A stretch of 64,000 nucleotides of DNA from Grifola frondosa (Eukaryota > Basidiomycota > Agaricomycetes > Polyporales > Grifolaceae), in NCBI GenBank assembly GCA_001683735.1, contig LUGG01000020.1, positions 186,001 through 250,000 on the forward strand, given 5' to 3'. Every line of letters starts with the position of its first letter. Position 1 is the first letter of the stretch. The notes beneath the pieces are model-generated. The model had not been told where the DNA came from. It saw only the letters and a list, made by a program, of their open reading frames with translations, and did not search any database. Below are positions 24,472 to 34,778 of the stretch, piece by piece. Position numbers and translations under genes: made by a program.

Positions 24472-25152
24472 ATGGTGAATCCGTTCTCATTCGCGCAATC
24501 TTTCGAACAGCTTATTTGAATTGACTGGTGCAGTCAAACTCCTGGGAAGTTCGCATATCCTCCTCGCGGGGAGTGCCCTATTTCTACAACTCTGAGACCA
24601 AGCAGTCAATATGGGAGGCGCCCTCCGAGCTCACACAAGAACAGGTCAATACGTTGCCTGGGGCCAAGGAATATCTCCTCGGCGGGGCTAGCGATCGGCC
24701 TGCCCAGGTGCGCGCAAGCCATCTGCTCGTGAAGCACCGCGGTAGCAGGAGACCGAGCAGCTGGAAGGAGGTAATTATCTCCGCTTCATTCAGCGCAGCA
24801 GGTCTGATAACCGGCCCTGCATACAGCCGAACATTACGCGTTCGAAGGAGGAGGCCATCGCCATCCTCACGGAGTACGCTGCACAGATCAATGGCTCCCC
24901 GGAGAAGTTCGCGCAGCTTGCGCAAGAGCACTCTGACTGTTCGTCCCACTCTCACGGCGGTGATCTAGGATCATTCGGGCCTGTGAGTATCTTATCGCAA
25001 TGTGTATTTATCGAGACTGAATGGCACCTTCTTTGTAATAGGGCCAGATGCAGAAGCCTTTCGAGGAAGCTACGTACGCGTTACGGGTCGGGGAGATCAG
25101 TGATATCATTAGCACCGATAGCGGTGTCCACCTGATCCTGAGGACCGGCTGA
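24472..25152 (+). CDS. ESS1: Pin1/Ess1-type parvulin peptidyl-prolyl isomerase
   Basis: Prolyl cis-trans isomerase specific for phospho-Ser/Thr-Pro, acting on RNA polymerase II CTD and cell-cycle proteins. Residues ~2-40 form a WW domain: [20 protein letters not shown] then TKQSIWEAP, with both signature Trp residues. The rotamase domain follows: [20 protein letters not shown] (basic phosphate-binding loop), [32 protein letters not shown] (catalytic Cys), [28 protein letters not shown], ending GVHLILRTG at 25152. About 175 residues, the usual length. The ATG at 24472-24474 is directly followed by a GT donor (intron 24475-24533), so the first coding exon is just the start codon. Two later introns are normal. 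The frame is intact throughout, which makes it a good local reference for sequence quality. Confidence 0.93.
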
Positions 25153-25819
25153 ATGACTTCCCAAGCTCCCATTCTTTGAAGCTGTTGTTTCCACGTCGCG
25201 GAGAGAGGTACACGACGAGAAGTTGAGTTCCATGTTGTACGATATGCCAAGCCAAGGATGTGTCCCCCTTATACAGGTCGCGTTGAACTGATTTTGTTCG
25301 TTACATGTGATGATGAGGAAGTCTGGATTTTGGCGAACCTTCACTGCAGCGACGATCTGCTCGAGATACGTCTCCATGTCGACCACGTCCTTCACAACAG
25401 ACTGCCCATGGCACGCGACAACGCAAGTGGGAGCACGAGTGGAGACACCTCGTACAACGCGACAGTACGTGCGACGTTCAGCGGCCCGCTAAAATATGTG
25501 TCCGCGTCCACGGTGACGAGCACGCTGCTGATCCCTGACGACCTTGCGCGGTGTCCGCGGGCTCTGTGCCGGAGATCACGGACAGGTCGGCCTCGCCGAT
25601 GACGGTGCCCGGGGTGCCCTGCCGGTGAGGTAAATAGGTAAATGCAGCGCGTCGAAGCTGGCGGCGTTGGCAATGTGTGCGGGGTGGCCGTCGAAGACTC
25701 CTGGGCAGATCACGCAGTCCTATCGAATACTCGAAATCAGTTGGGGCGCGAAGGGGATATGGACTATTCACTATTATCATCTGCCTCAGTTTCTTAGGCA
25801 CGTTGGTTTTGTAAGACAT
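25081..25819 (-). pseudogene. Broken isocitrate lyase/PEP mutase superfamily gene
   Basis: The minus-strand start at 25819 (MSYKTNVPKKLRQMI) splices to DCVICPGVFDGHPAHIANAA, then IYLTG, then, in a shifted frame, GTPGTVIGEADLSVISGTE, then, shifted again, VTVDADTYFSGPLNVARTV and ALYE. These are the N-terminal, early-strand and D-A-D-T metal-binding elements of the ICL/PEPM TIM barrel (oxaloacetate hydrolase/methylisocitrate-lyase relatives). The next recognisable block is KDVVDMETYLEQIVAAVKVR then QNPDFLII. The segment between them, which should carry the E-D-Q and K-R/K-C-G-H active-site loop, is missing or unrecognisable, and no C-terminal half follows. Two frame breaks could be sequence errors, but loss of the catalytic loop and truncation argue for a true relic. 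Its 3' end overlaps the end of the Pin1 gene. Confidence 0.65.
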
Positions 25820-26434
25820 GGGATGTGATATCTTTTGGTCGATAGCAGAGCTCAAGCATGAAAAGGCATGAGTAATTAATCCGCCAAACTGGAGATCGTG
25901 TTACGGCGCACCTTGCTGAGTTCATAAGGATAAATGACTGCACGCGACATAATTGATGTTCAACGTTCAGTGTCCGATAAACCTCAAAGCTCCTCAAGGC
26001 CTCACAGATCTTGCCTCATGGATGGCGAGTTTGAGGGAAGGATGATCAAATAACCGAACTTGCAAATATGATGGTTTTCATTCTTGCCACGCTACATATT
26101 TTCTTGGGAAAAAGCTGTGTCAGTTGCTTATACGAAATAACCAAATTCCATAATATGAATTGCTCTAGGCAGCCTTGATAAGTGTTTAAAGGCATGAATA
26201 TAATTTCGCAGATGCGGACTCAGTACTGAGGTACGTAGTAAGCGAAAGAATATGATTCGATCGTGATCGATCTTATTTGCAAGGCTTGTAATTAGTCACC
26301 AACTTCAGCTGCAGGAGTATATGTACCGTGCAGCGCCTCTCCGGATCATTCTCTTCCGCATTCCTTATACCAACGCTAGAAAGCGGTCTTAAAGAGTAGT
26401 CGCAGAAATATTCAAGGTAGTTGTCACCAATTCG
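25820..26434. other. Divergent intergenic region
   Basis: AT-rich 0.6 kb between the broken ICL/PEPM gene (minus) and the MOSC gene (plus). No coding potential recognised; it probably holds the MOSC promoter. Confidence 0.5.
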
Positions 26435-28282
26435 ATGGCCGCCTCGAACTACTACTCCCACGACTGGAATGCCGTATTTGTCTTCGCAGATCATGCTGCC
26501 CAGTCTATCCTCTTATGGCCTGTCGCACTGCTCCTTATTTCCGCCTTCTATCTCTACCGGAGCTTGTATCCGAAGTCTTCAAATACAGCCCAGCATGTAT
26601 CTCTACTGACGAAACAAATCACCGGTCCCTCACCAGAGGAGGGTATCTCCATGATTTCGAACGGATATGCCTTAGAACATGTCCCATTCGATGTAGGTGA
26701 CGTCCGGGTCACCAAACTACTGGTGCACCCGATCAAGGTATGTCGTGCATGCTGAGCCGATTTTGTCGATATCTTCTCACCTTCATCCAAGAGTTGCCGT
26801 GGGACATCCGTCACTGAATCCCGATATAACCCGCAAGGCCTCGAGGTGAGAAATCTATCCTCATGTTATACAGTCTCTCCCATTGGGTGGATATACTCCA
26901 GCATGTCGCTTTGCTTGTAAACTACTACGAGAGTTCTCGTCGTTATGAATATTATGTTCTCGATTCGCTCACCATCCTTGCTTTTAGAACGATAGAAAGT
27001 GGTGCATTGTTGATGCCGAAACTCACGCGGTTTTGACCGCAAGAGAGGTGCCGAAAGTACGTTGACATGGCGTGCTCCACTCCCAGTTACTTCTGATCTA
27101 CGTCTCAAAGATAGTATTGATCTCCCCCGCCTTGTACCAGACTCATCTTCTCCACACGGCGGCGAGCTCGTCGTCACCTTCCCCGAAGGTTCGGGATGCG
27201 AGACGTTCTTGGTGCCACTGGATCCGGCTCCCGATGTACTACGCAGCTGGAAGGTGTGAGTAATTTTCCGAAAGGGTGGATGCTAAACTGGAAAAATGAT
27301 GCCGTTGCGACGATCGTTTTTGTCTTGATGACTCCAACTCCTTAATGATTCGAAACTGATCAGACCCATTATTTTACTACAGACTCCAGGATTGCACGTT
27401 GTTTGGACAAATCCTGGACGGATATATCTGCGACCCAATCTCTCGCGCATCCCCCTCTCCCACCGCCATGCTCTCCAAGTACTTCGCACGCCCAGTGCAT
27501 CTCGTAATGAAAGGCCCAGAGCCGCGCGCGTGCCCGCCCACTCTCGGTGTTCCCGATCTCAAAGCGACGGCCGTGTTCCAGGTGCGTCCGCTGAGCTCTC
27601 TGCATTCCTCGTAACCCTGCGACTGGTGTTCTCACACTACTTATCTAGGACGGCTATCCGTTCCTCGTGGTAAGCGAGGAAAGCTTGGAGCAAGTCAGAC
27701 GGCTGGTCAGCCTTGCGGCGCATAAATCACAAGATGACGACGGCCGGATAGGCGGCTTAGACCAGAGGCGATGGGTAGATGGGGATGTTGAAATGGAGCG
27801 GTACGCGGCATCTATCGCTCATTCAATCTAGTGGCTTCTTATTTTCTATTCGGATGCAGGTTCAGACCTAACATCGTACTCAAAGGCTCAGGCCTTCCTT
27901 TCGCAGAGGATACGTGGCGCGAGATCGTTATAGCCCCCGAACTGGAGTCGAATCCTAAATCCGCAAGCAGCACAAAGACGTTCACGCTTGTCTCAAAATG
28001 TGCGCGGTGTTTGGTGAGATGCGTTCCCAATCGGCAGCCTTTCGGCGTGCTGATATTATGTTCTCTGCTTTTCACCTAAAGTTACCGAACGTCGACCCAG
28101 CTACTGGCACGCGTGACGCAGCAGTGCCCTACAAGGTACTGATGAAGTTTCGCACGGGTAAAGATCCCGCACGCCAATCTAAACCATGTTTTGGGTGTAA
28201 CGCGGTTGTGGGAGGCAAGGGAATCATCAGAGTGGGAGATTGGATTACGGTGAAAGAATGGGCCGGAGTTGGTGGGGTCTGA
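26435..28282 (+). CDS. MOSC-domain protein (mARC/molybdenum cofactor binding type)
   Basis: Predicted Moco-binding protein with an N-terminal MOSC beta-barrel followed by the MOSC domain, as in mitochondrial amidoxime-reducing components and YcbX. The start at 26435 gives MAASNYYSHDWNAVFVF with an N-terminal hydrophobic helix (SILLWPVALLLISAFYLY), suggesting a membrane-anchored enzyme. Barrel blocks: VTKLLVHPIK, SCRGTSVTESRYNPQGLE, DRKWCIVDAETHAVLTARE, GGELVVTFPEGSGCETFLVP, LSKYFARPVHLVMKGP. MOSC blocks: VFQ/DGYPFLVVSEESL, RFRPNIVLKGSGLPFAEDTW and the conserved Cys region SKCARCLLPNVDPATG, then FRTGKDPARQSKPCFGCNAV, ending KEWAGVGGV at 28282. A one-base break near 27110-27120 separates LLLIYVSKI from the GGELVV block. 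Six introns. Reductase or sulfur-carrier activity cannot be told apart from sequence alone. Confidence 0.9.
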
Positions 28283-28988
28283 GAAAACATGGTCACCCGT
28301 TACATACCACTTAGACACGCAAAGTATGAAGTGAGAAATTATCTTTCAGTTCTCACGAAACACTAGACCTATGAGCACAGACGTGAACTTGAAACATGCT
28401 GAATGCAAACGATCGCTCGCAACAATATTTAATGGCACAGGTTCAGAGAGAAACAAGTGTTGTCATGTCGTTGCAAGATCTGCGCAACCATTAATGTAAG
28501 TAAGGATCAAAAGAGGAGGTATGTGTTCTGTTTATGGGACATTGACACACAAATAGCATGTAATTGGGGTTAGGGTTAGAACAACTTAGGAACCAAAAAA
28601 AGGCCTGCCCAGCCCGAGGGCCGAAGCAGAACAGGAAAATATTGAGACGGTGCATGAGCCGGAGCCCATACAAACCGCGAGGCCCCCTGAGGACAGGGTC
28701 GCCGTGCTATGAGAGGCCCCCGCGGCCCATAGCCCCAGGTAGATGAAGGGGGTTGTGCCATCAAGGTAAGTATGAGTTGTTCAAGTGTTTGGAGCCCCCT
28801 TATATAGCAAAGTCGCTCAGCGCACGGACCACGTCTGTATTTGGTTATATGTATGGCACCCTCCACAGTTCACTCGTTCGAATTTCACCTTTTATGTACG
28901 TTATCGACAACTCTGGAATTTGTAGCGGACACCAAAGAAAACTCCCAATAAATTACACAACAAAAAATGAAGAACAATCCATAAGCCA
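28283..28988. other. Convergent intergenic region with telomere-like doublet
   Basis: Lies between the 3' ends of the MOSC and EXO84 genes. At 28567-28580 it contains GGGGTTAGGGTTAG, two tandem copies of the fungal telomeric unit TTAGGG. A G+C-rich patch follows (28600-28740). No gene recognised. Confidence 0.5.
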
Positions 28989-31683
28989 TTAGAACATGCC
29001 TTCCCTCTTGGGAATAGCAACGGGGGGAGGGCGGCCTCCCGCCGAGCTGCCCGGTCGGTCTCTCGACCGGGCGGTGGAGCAGGACTGTGCAAAGACCTCT
29101 GCGGGCGTGCCGCGGCATCAGGAATTTGACGACGTCTGGGATCTGTACGATGATACAGAGGGCGTGCGAGGTGCAGGAGAACGAATACGAGAGGCCGACG
29201 GTGGTGGTAGAGAAAGTCCCGAGGAGGCGGTCACAGCAGCTGCTGGAAGGGCAGTAGAAGCGGGCAGGGGGGGACAGCTGGAATGGGAGTGCGAGTGCGA
29301 CTCGGGACGTCGACTGAGATTGCTGGAGAGCGGGAACGGACGGGCGTAGAGGCGGGTGTGTGTGTAGGCTCAGGCTCCTTCTGGGAGTGGGCGCGGAATG
29401 GCCTCGGTCGGGCGTTATCTTTGGGCTTCTCAACCAGGAGTGTTTCTAGAAGAAAGCGGAAGTCGATACCATACTCTTCCAAGAGCTGTAGGGACAGCGG
29501 TTAGAATTTATGCTTGATAGGACAAGCCAAAATACTCGCTTTCTTGCTCTGTATTTGTGTTATCTGTATCGCTTCGTCGATAGTCTTCGGGTCCACATCC
29601 GAGCTGTACACCTGTTTTCTAAACATCTCCGCGTACAGCTCAATCTGATGTTTTGCCCACTCGACGAAACCTGTGACAGAGTTAGATCCGGATATCCTTG
29701 AGAGGGATCTACGTACTGCTCGCAACCTCATTCTCCCTAAAACTAGCCAGAAACCAGTCTGCAGTATGTTTGATCCCCGTGAAGACAACTATCGCCAGAT
29801 CTCCGATGTATATGCCGATGTGCCCCTCAAACGTGATCTTCCTTACACACTTTCGAATCACATCGGCGCGAGCGGCGAGGAATGTATTCAATGCTGCCGG
29901 GCCTGCTTTGAGACGGACAAGAAGTGTGATAAGGCTGACAACAGTAGATTTGCGGTTTGAAGGTACCGAGAGGTTGTAGGAGCGCGGCGGTGAGGGAAGC
30001 TTTGAGTGGGGTGAGTTTAGCAGCAAGCGGAGGCATGGCATGGATCTTCTCTTCGCCTATTTTACCACAACGTTATGAGGATTCTAACGCTTCGAATTGA
30101 TGTGACAGATATTACCTTGCTCAACCAGGGTAACCGCCTTTTCCCATTCCCGCAATGCAATCGCAACGGTGAGATCATCCGTGAAATCGCCAATCCACGC
30201 GCATCCCGCTCCGATTTCTCCTTCGCACTTGCGCCCATCTCAGACTTTCCGACAAGATCCGCCATCCAGTCTGGAATCGGTGGCACTGCCGGTACCCCAT
30301 CACCGCCAAAGGCGGCCGAATTTCGCTGTACAAGATATCAGGAACAGGTAAAGATCCAAACAGAGTCCGACATACATCACCAACCCAAAGACTCTTTCGT
30401 CGTTGATGTTCGCCTCTCGCTCCTTCCGCTTTTTTGCAGCTAGCTCCTCAGCCACGAGGCGGAACTGAGCCAACAAGCTCTTCTTTTCCGAGGCGATTTC
30501 CGTGCGGTAGACATGTGTCTCTTTACCATGTCTGATCTTGAACACATTTGACATGCCTGGCAACGCGTTGGTTAGCACAAGAGTATTAGAAGGTTTCAGC
30601 AAAACTCACTCGATGTGTCCTTAGTATCAAGGACTAGCATCTCGTTGAGTGGCCAGCACCTTTCTGCTACGAGCTTGTCATTCTCGGCATTATTCCTTCG
30701 CCGTCGCCGTTTTGCAACAAGGACAGCATCGTCAAGCAGCACAAAGCGCACTGAATGATCGACCTTGTATGTCGCCGGGTTCAATGCCAAAATGCAATCT
30801 ATCTCGGTGACGACGTGTCTCCCGGGGTCGTGGGGACAAATTTGCTCGAGCCTTCAATTTGCGCGTGCAAGGTTTGCATCTGGTTTGCGTAGAGCACCCG
30901 CAGATCGGCAATAGAGGAGCGGACATTACGACGTCGCTCTTTGAGCATATCAGCTATGGTGATTTGTGGTCCAGAATAGAAACAGACCTGCAACTGACGC
31001 GGACTCGTCGATGTGGAGGAGCGAAGGCATCCCCTTCCACTCCGCGAGGGACTCTTTGAACTCAAGCATCTCGTTTTCCAGCGTGCTAACTTCCTTGGAT
31101 ACTAAAACAAACTCTGCATAGCTGGCAGTGCAAGAGTACAACAGTTATATTTGACATCTCACCAATCCAATGTGATAATGGACTCACTTCTGGAATACGT
31201 TTCGCTTAAGATCCAGAGCCACACCGTCCTTGTGGGCTTGCAGAGAAGATTGTAGTGATCGAAGTTCGGCTTCAGTTGAGTTCGCGAGCTTCAATTTCAT
31301 GTCTGCACTAAGTATCGTCAGAGCATGCTCCGAGCCTAACTAAATCATGCTCCGCACATGCATCGGGGTCAAAGTTCTCCTCATCCAAAAGCCTTAGTTC
31401 AGAAATCTGAGGGTCCTCCTTCGGCTCCTCAGATATTACAGATGGCGCATCAGGGCCTCGGAGGGACGCAGGAAGGAACCCAATAGGAAGACTCGGCACG
31501 TCGGGAACAGTAGCGTCCGTAGGCGCAGAAATGTCCGCGTAGCGCATCGACATGCGTTTCTTCATCTTCTCATCAACCCTGGTGGACTTTCGTGCATCTC
31601 GGGGACCGCCTGATTGATTTAGTCCCAGTTCGCTGTCCTTTCGGACGCGACTCAGAAGGTCTGCGAGTACGAAGCGATTGCAT
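28989..31683 (-). CDS. EXO84: Exocyst complex component EXO84
   Basis: Subunit of the octameric exocyst that tethers secretory vesicles at growth sites. The start at 31683 gives MQSLRTRRPS. After a frame break in 31600-31650 the conserved leader KKRMSMRYADISAP appears. Then come the N-terminal coiled-coil (LANSTEAELRSLQSSLQAHK, YAEFVLVSKEVSTLENEML, EFKESLAEWKGMPSLLHID), the PH domain (VDHSVRFVLLDDAVLVAKRR, CWPLNEMLVLDTKD, SNVFKIRHGKETHVYRTE) and EKKSLLAQFRLVAEELAAKK. The exocyst helical repeats include VTGFVEWAKHQIELYAEMFR, KQVYSSDVDPKTIDE, QSKKLLEEYGIDFRFLLETL. A Ser/Pro/Arg-rich tail ends GGRPPPVAIPKREGMF at 28989. A G7 homopolymer at 29267-29273 shifts the tail frame. At least two indels disrupt an otherwise clean gene, so sequence error is likely. 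Confidence 0.88.
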
Positions 31684-32457
31684 GATGGAAGAACACGGGA
31701 AAGCCCACGGACTAGACTAGTAAAGGTAACACTGCAGACGCAGATTTCAAATGAAGGCGGAAGCAAGTGATATTAGAAGACACCGAGTATTTGAGATGCG
31801 AGCCAGCTTAAGGAGAGCTTGAGGGAGTTGCCACAAGTACTGCGACGTCGATGCGGCATATGCCGCGGGGTATAACAAGCGCACCCAGTTAGGCAACTCA
31901 TTAGAATCGCAAACAGATTTAAGTGATTATTAATCATTAGCCAGAACTTGAAGGCCAAAATAATGAGGGGTAAAATGTGCATGGTTTTTATAATACTTTT
32001 CTTTCAATTGCTCTCGTTAGTCTCGGTCAAAATGTACGCCATCCCATCGCCACGAGGGGTTCTACACAAAAGAATACTCACCCCATCGAAGATCCTAAAA
32101 AAAGGTAAAATTTAGCGAAAAAAACGTCACTAGATGGGTTTATCGGAGAGAATTACTAATCGTACATAGGGATTATAGCCACTTGATACATTATAGCCGC
32201 ACACTAGGACTTCGTTATTTACTAGGCTCTTGCGCGCGCAAAGGTCTTCATAGTAGAGAATTTATAGTTGCAAATATTTCGTGATGGATCGCATGTTGAT
32301 AGATACAACCGAAGAGACGAATATGAGTAATATTGAAGTTTGTGCTAAGCATTAAAAACATGGGGTCGGTTATTGCCGATTGCTATCAGCGTCTTTTTAG
32401 GCGTCTCTATTAGATGTCGCAAGCTTGGGTGCAGGAATTCGGTCTCGAATCTTTGCA
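31684..32457. other. Divergent intergenic region, AT-rich
   Basis: AT-rich 0.8 kb between the starts of EXO84 (minus) and the peroxiredoxin-like gene (plus). It should contain both promoters. No coding exon or repeat recognised. Confidence 0.5.
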
Positions 32458-33876
32458 ATGACCTCTATCTCTAACGTTGACCATACGGCTCTTCCTGACG
32501 AGAAGACTGTTTCAAAGTCCTCAGGACTCAACGTTTACGATGACTGTGGTAACGAGGTGACATTTAGCAGTTTGTTCCAGGACAAGAAGACCATCGTCAT
32601 CTTCATTCGTTTCGTAAATTCTCATTGCCTCTGGCTCCGGTCGGTGCTAATGCACCGGAATATGTATTAAAATTGCATATGCGTGCTACATGTATCTGCA
32701 TAGGCCACTTCTTCTGCGGGGTCGCCATGTCATGTCCTGCTCTTCGCATGGCTTACGGATACATTGTGCGGATTAATCAACATCCGCTAGGTTTGTAAGG
32801 TAATGTTTTGCGTTATGAATACAAGAGAGGAACTAAATTATTGATTACCTTATAGCAATATGTAATGCAGCTTGCGTCTGTTCGCAGCGAAGCTCTCGAG
32901 GAAGCCGGCACACGCATTATCATCATTGGCTGTGGCGATTGGCGTCTCATCAAGAACTACTGCGGTGAGTTGGTGTATGCTTCGAGCTCTGGATCCATAA
33001 ATATACGTGCTCTGGCTGCATGTGCATAATGCACTGAGGACACTGAGGACACTGCAAACACCAGTCCATATCACCTGCACCATCTTCATTAATTTATGTC
33101 TGTGCATTATTCTTTCGACACTGCCAGTGCTGCATGCATAAGAAATGCCATCCGACCTGTATCGTCTCCGCTTGGTGGACATAATATGATCAGTATCAGT
33201 GCCTATCTATGTGGCGGATCGCCTGACCATCGACGCACCTCTACCTGCGCTTGGGAGATCGATTGATATCGCTGAACAAATTATCTCCTACGGAGATGAC
33301 ACCCTCGGGTGGTCTGATTGGCGATGGCGGCATACTTCTGCTAGTATACTAACATTTGATGTCAGAGACGACGGGTTTCAAGGGTGCCTTGTACGCCGAC
33401 CCTTCCCGCGCCCTCTATGACACTTTTGGACTGGTGGAGAATCTTGAACGTACGCCTGTGGGCCAAGAGAAACGCAGCTATGTCAGAAGTTTCCTTGGGA
33501 ATGTAGTGAAAAGTATCTGGGTAAGTCGATGCCCTTCAGCACACCATGGGCACGGATTTGTCGTGTCTTACTACACATGACCGGACTGCCGTTCAGGACG
33601 GACCGCTGAAGAACCCGCAGTACATCGGTAAACAAAGAAATATCTCACAGCTGGGGGGAGATTTCATCTTTGGACCTGGTATGACTTTGATAATTGTCAT
33701 GGCGCGTTGCATCCTGAACTCCTCGCCAGGCCAGAAGTGCACGTACGCGTCGCGTATGAGGCATACTGAAGACCGTGAGTGAACACGAAACTCCGGTCGA
33801 CTCGGGTTGATTCATGGTTGACCTAGATGTCGAGGTTGCGAACCTCATGCGCGAGGCTGCCGTTCCCTACCCTTGA
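32458..33876 (+). CDS. AhpC/TSA-family peroxiredoxin-like 2 (PRXL2) protein
   Basis: Thioredoxin-fold antioxidant protein of the PRXL2/AAED1 type. The start at 32458 gives MTSISNVDHTALPDEKTVSK, then VYDDCGNEVTFSSLF and DKKTIVIFIRF (first strand). A short intron leads to GHFFCG, where the active-site Cys lies, then QYVMQLASVRSEALEEAGTR, IIIIGCGDWRLIKNYC, ETTGFKGALYADPSRALYD, RSFLGNVVKSIW, GPLKNPQYIGKQRNISQLGG, DFIFGPGQKC, SRMRHTEDH and VEVANLMREAAVPYP, ending at 33876. The QLGGDFIFGPG and RMxHTEDH blocks are very characteristic. The first splice junction (~32702) is off by one base. The intron before ETTGF (~32966-33365) is about 400 nt, far longer than its neighbours, yet ends with a perfect TACTAAC branch site and CAG. 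Peroxidase activity is inferred only. Confidence 0.85.
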
Positions 33877-34084
33877 ATGTGTAGACTCGGTGCTGTTCCG
33901 AGTGGATTTCATCATTTATTCTTCACCCTTTCTGCTGTATCACGCGTATCACGTACTGAACACTCGCTTTTTGATTAAGTTCTGTTGATTCAGCCACTTC
34001 TATTGATTTTTACATACGGAATTCATGTTGTGATTGTGGAGATACCAGCCCGCGCCACAACGGATCTCAAGACAACGTATTGAC

Positions 34085-34588
34085 ATGACATCCAGGAAGC
34101 GTTTAAATGGTAAGTATGCACTAACTCAGTGTTCCCGCGTTTACGGGATGATTGATGAGCACTCACAGTGTCTAAGTATAACATCACCTCCCTTAAGAGA
34201 TCCGGTCGCTCCCGACTGTGCGAGTCGATAAGACTGTAACAATGCCTTCGACGTGTTATTGCTGCGCGTACGGCAGCGACTGGAACATTCCAATATTCTG
34301 TGATCGCCCTCTTTCATCACCAGGCTTCTTCTTCGATTCAGTTCATCCCTTCTCTTCCAGGTGGCGAAAATACAGCTTTCCGCCATACAAGGTATTCTCC
34401 GTTACGGATCGGACGTTGACATCATCCAGGTCGCTTGCCGAGATGAAATCGCCACACATCCTGCCATCCTGGACGATGTTCCAATCGGCCAGAATCAATA
34501 TCCCATTGCTCGGACCCATGACGCCCTTATTCAGGGTGGAATGCCCAGGCCAGCAGGTTACATTACGCCCTCGGATATTAATTTATAG
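34085..34588 (+). CDS. Small hypothetical protein, possibly a remnant
   Basis: A tentative two- or three-exon frame. From ATG 34085 a short exon (MTSRKRLN) is followed by a good donor/acceptor pair (GTAAGT ... CACAG) and SKYNITSLKRSGRSRL. Downstream, after a CTTCCAG acceptor at ~34360, an open frame reads VAKIQLSAIQGILRYGSDVD, then IIQVACRDEIATHPAILDD, VPIGQNQYPIAR and GGMPRPAGYITPSDINL, stopping at 34588. The protein-like composition of the last exon is convincing, but I do not recognise the family and the intron linking the parts would be ~150 nt. It may be the end of a decayed longer gene. No function assigned. Confidence 0.35.
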
Positions 34589-34778
34589 ATTTTTAACCCA
34601 TCGCAATTTGTTACGTGCGGCATCGTGCAGGACGGTGCCATCATCAAGAAACTTGAGTATCCGGCTGGTGCTGTATATAACGTTTTTCCTAGCAAGGATT
34701 CTGAGTCTCCAACACTGTCTCCTACTCATTGCGACTCCGTTACTGACGTCCTGAATTTAAAGACAGTTCTATGGCGGG

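Noticed and set aside
28885..29433. 182-codon minus-strand open frame taken as a separate gene
   Set aside because: It is a mixture of frames over the EXO84 Ser/Pro-rich tail; the real end is KREGMF at 28989.
34218..34754. 178-codon plus-strand open frame
   Set aside because: Low-complexity composition and no motif; the competing frame 34361-34588 after a CTTCCAG acceptor looks more protein-like.
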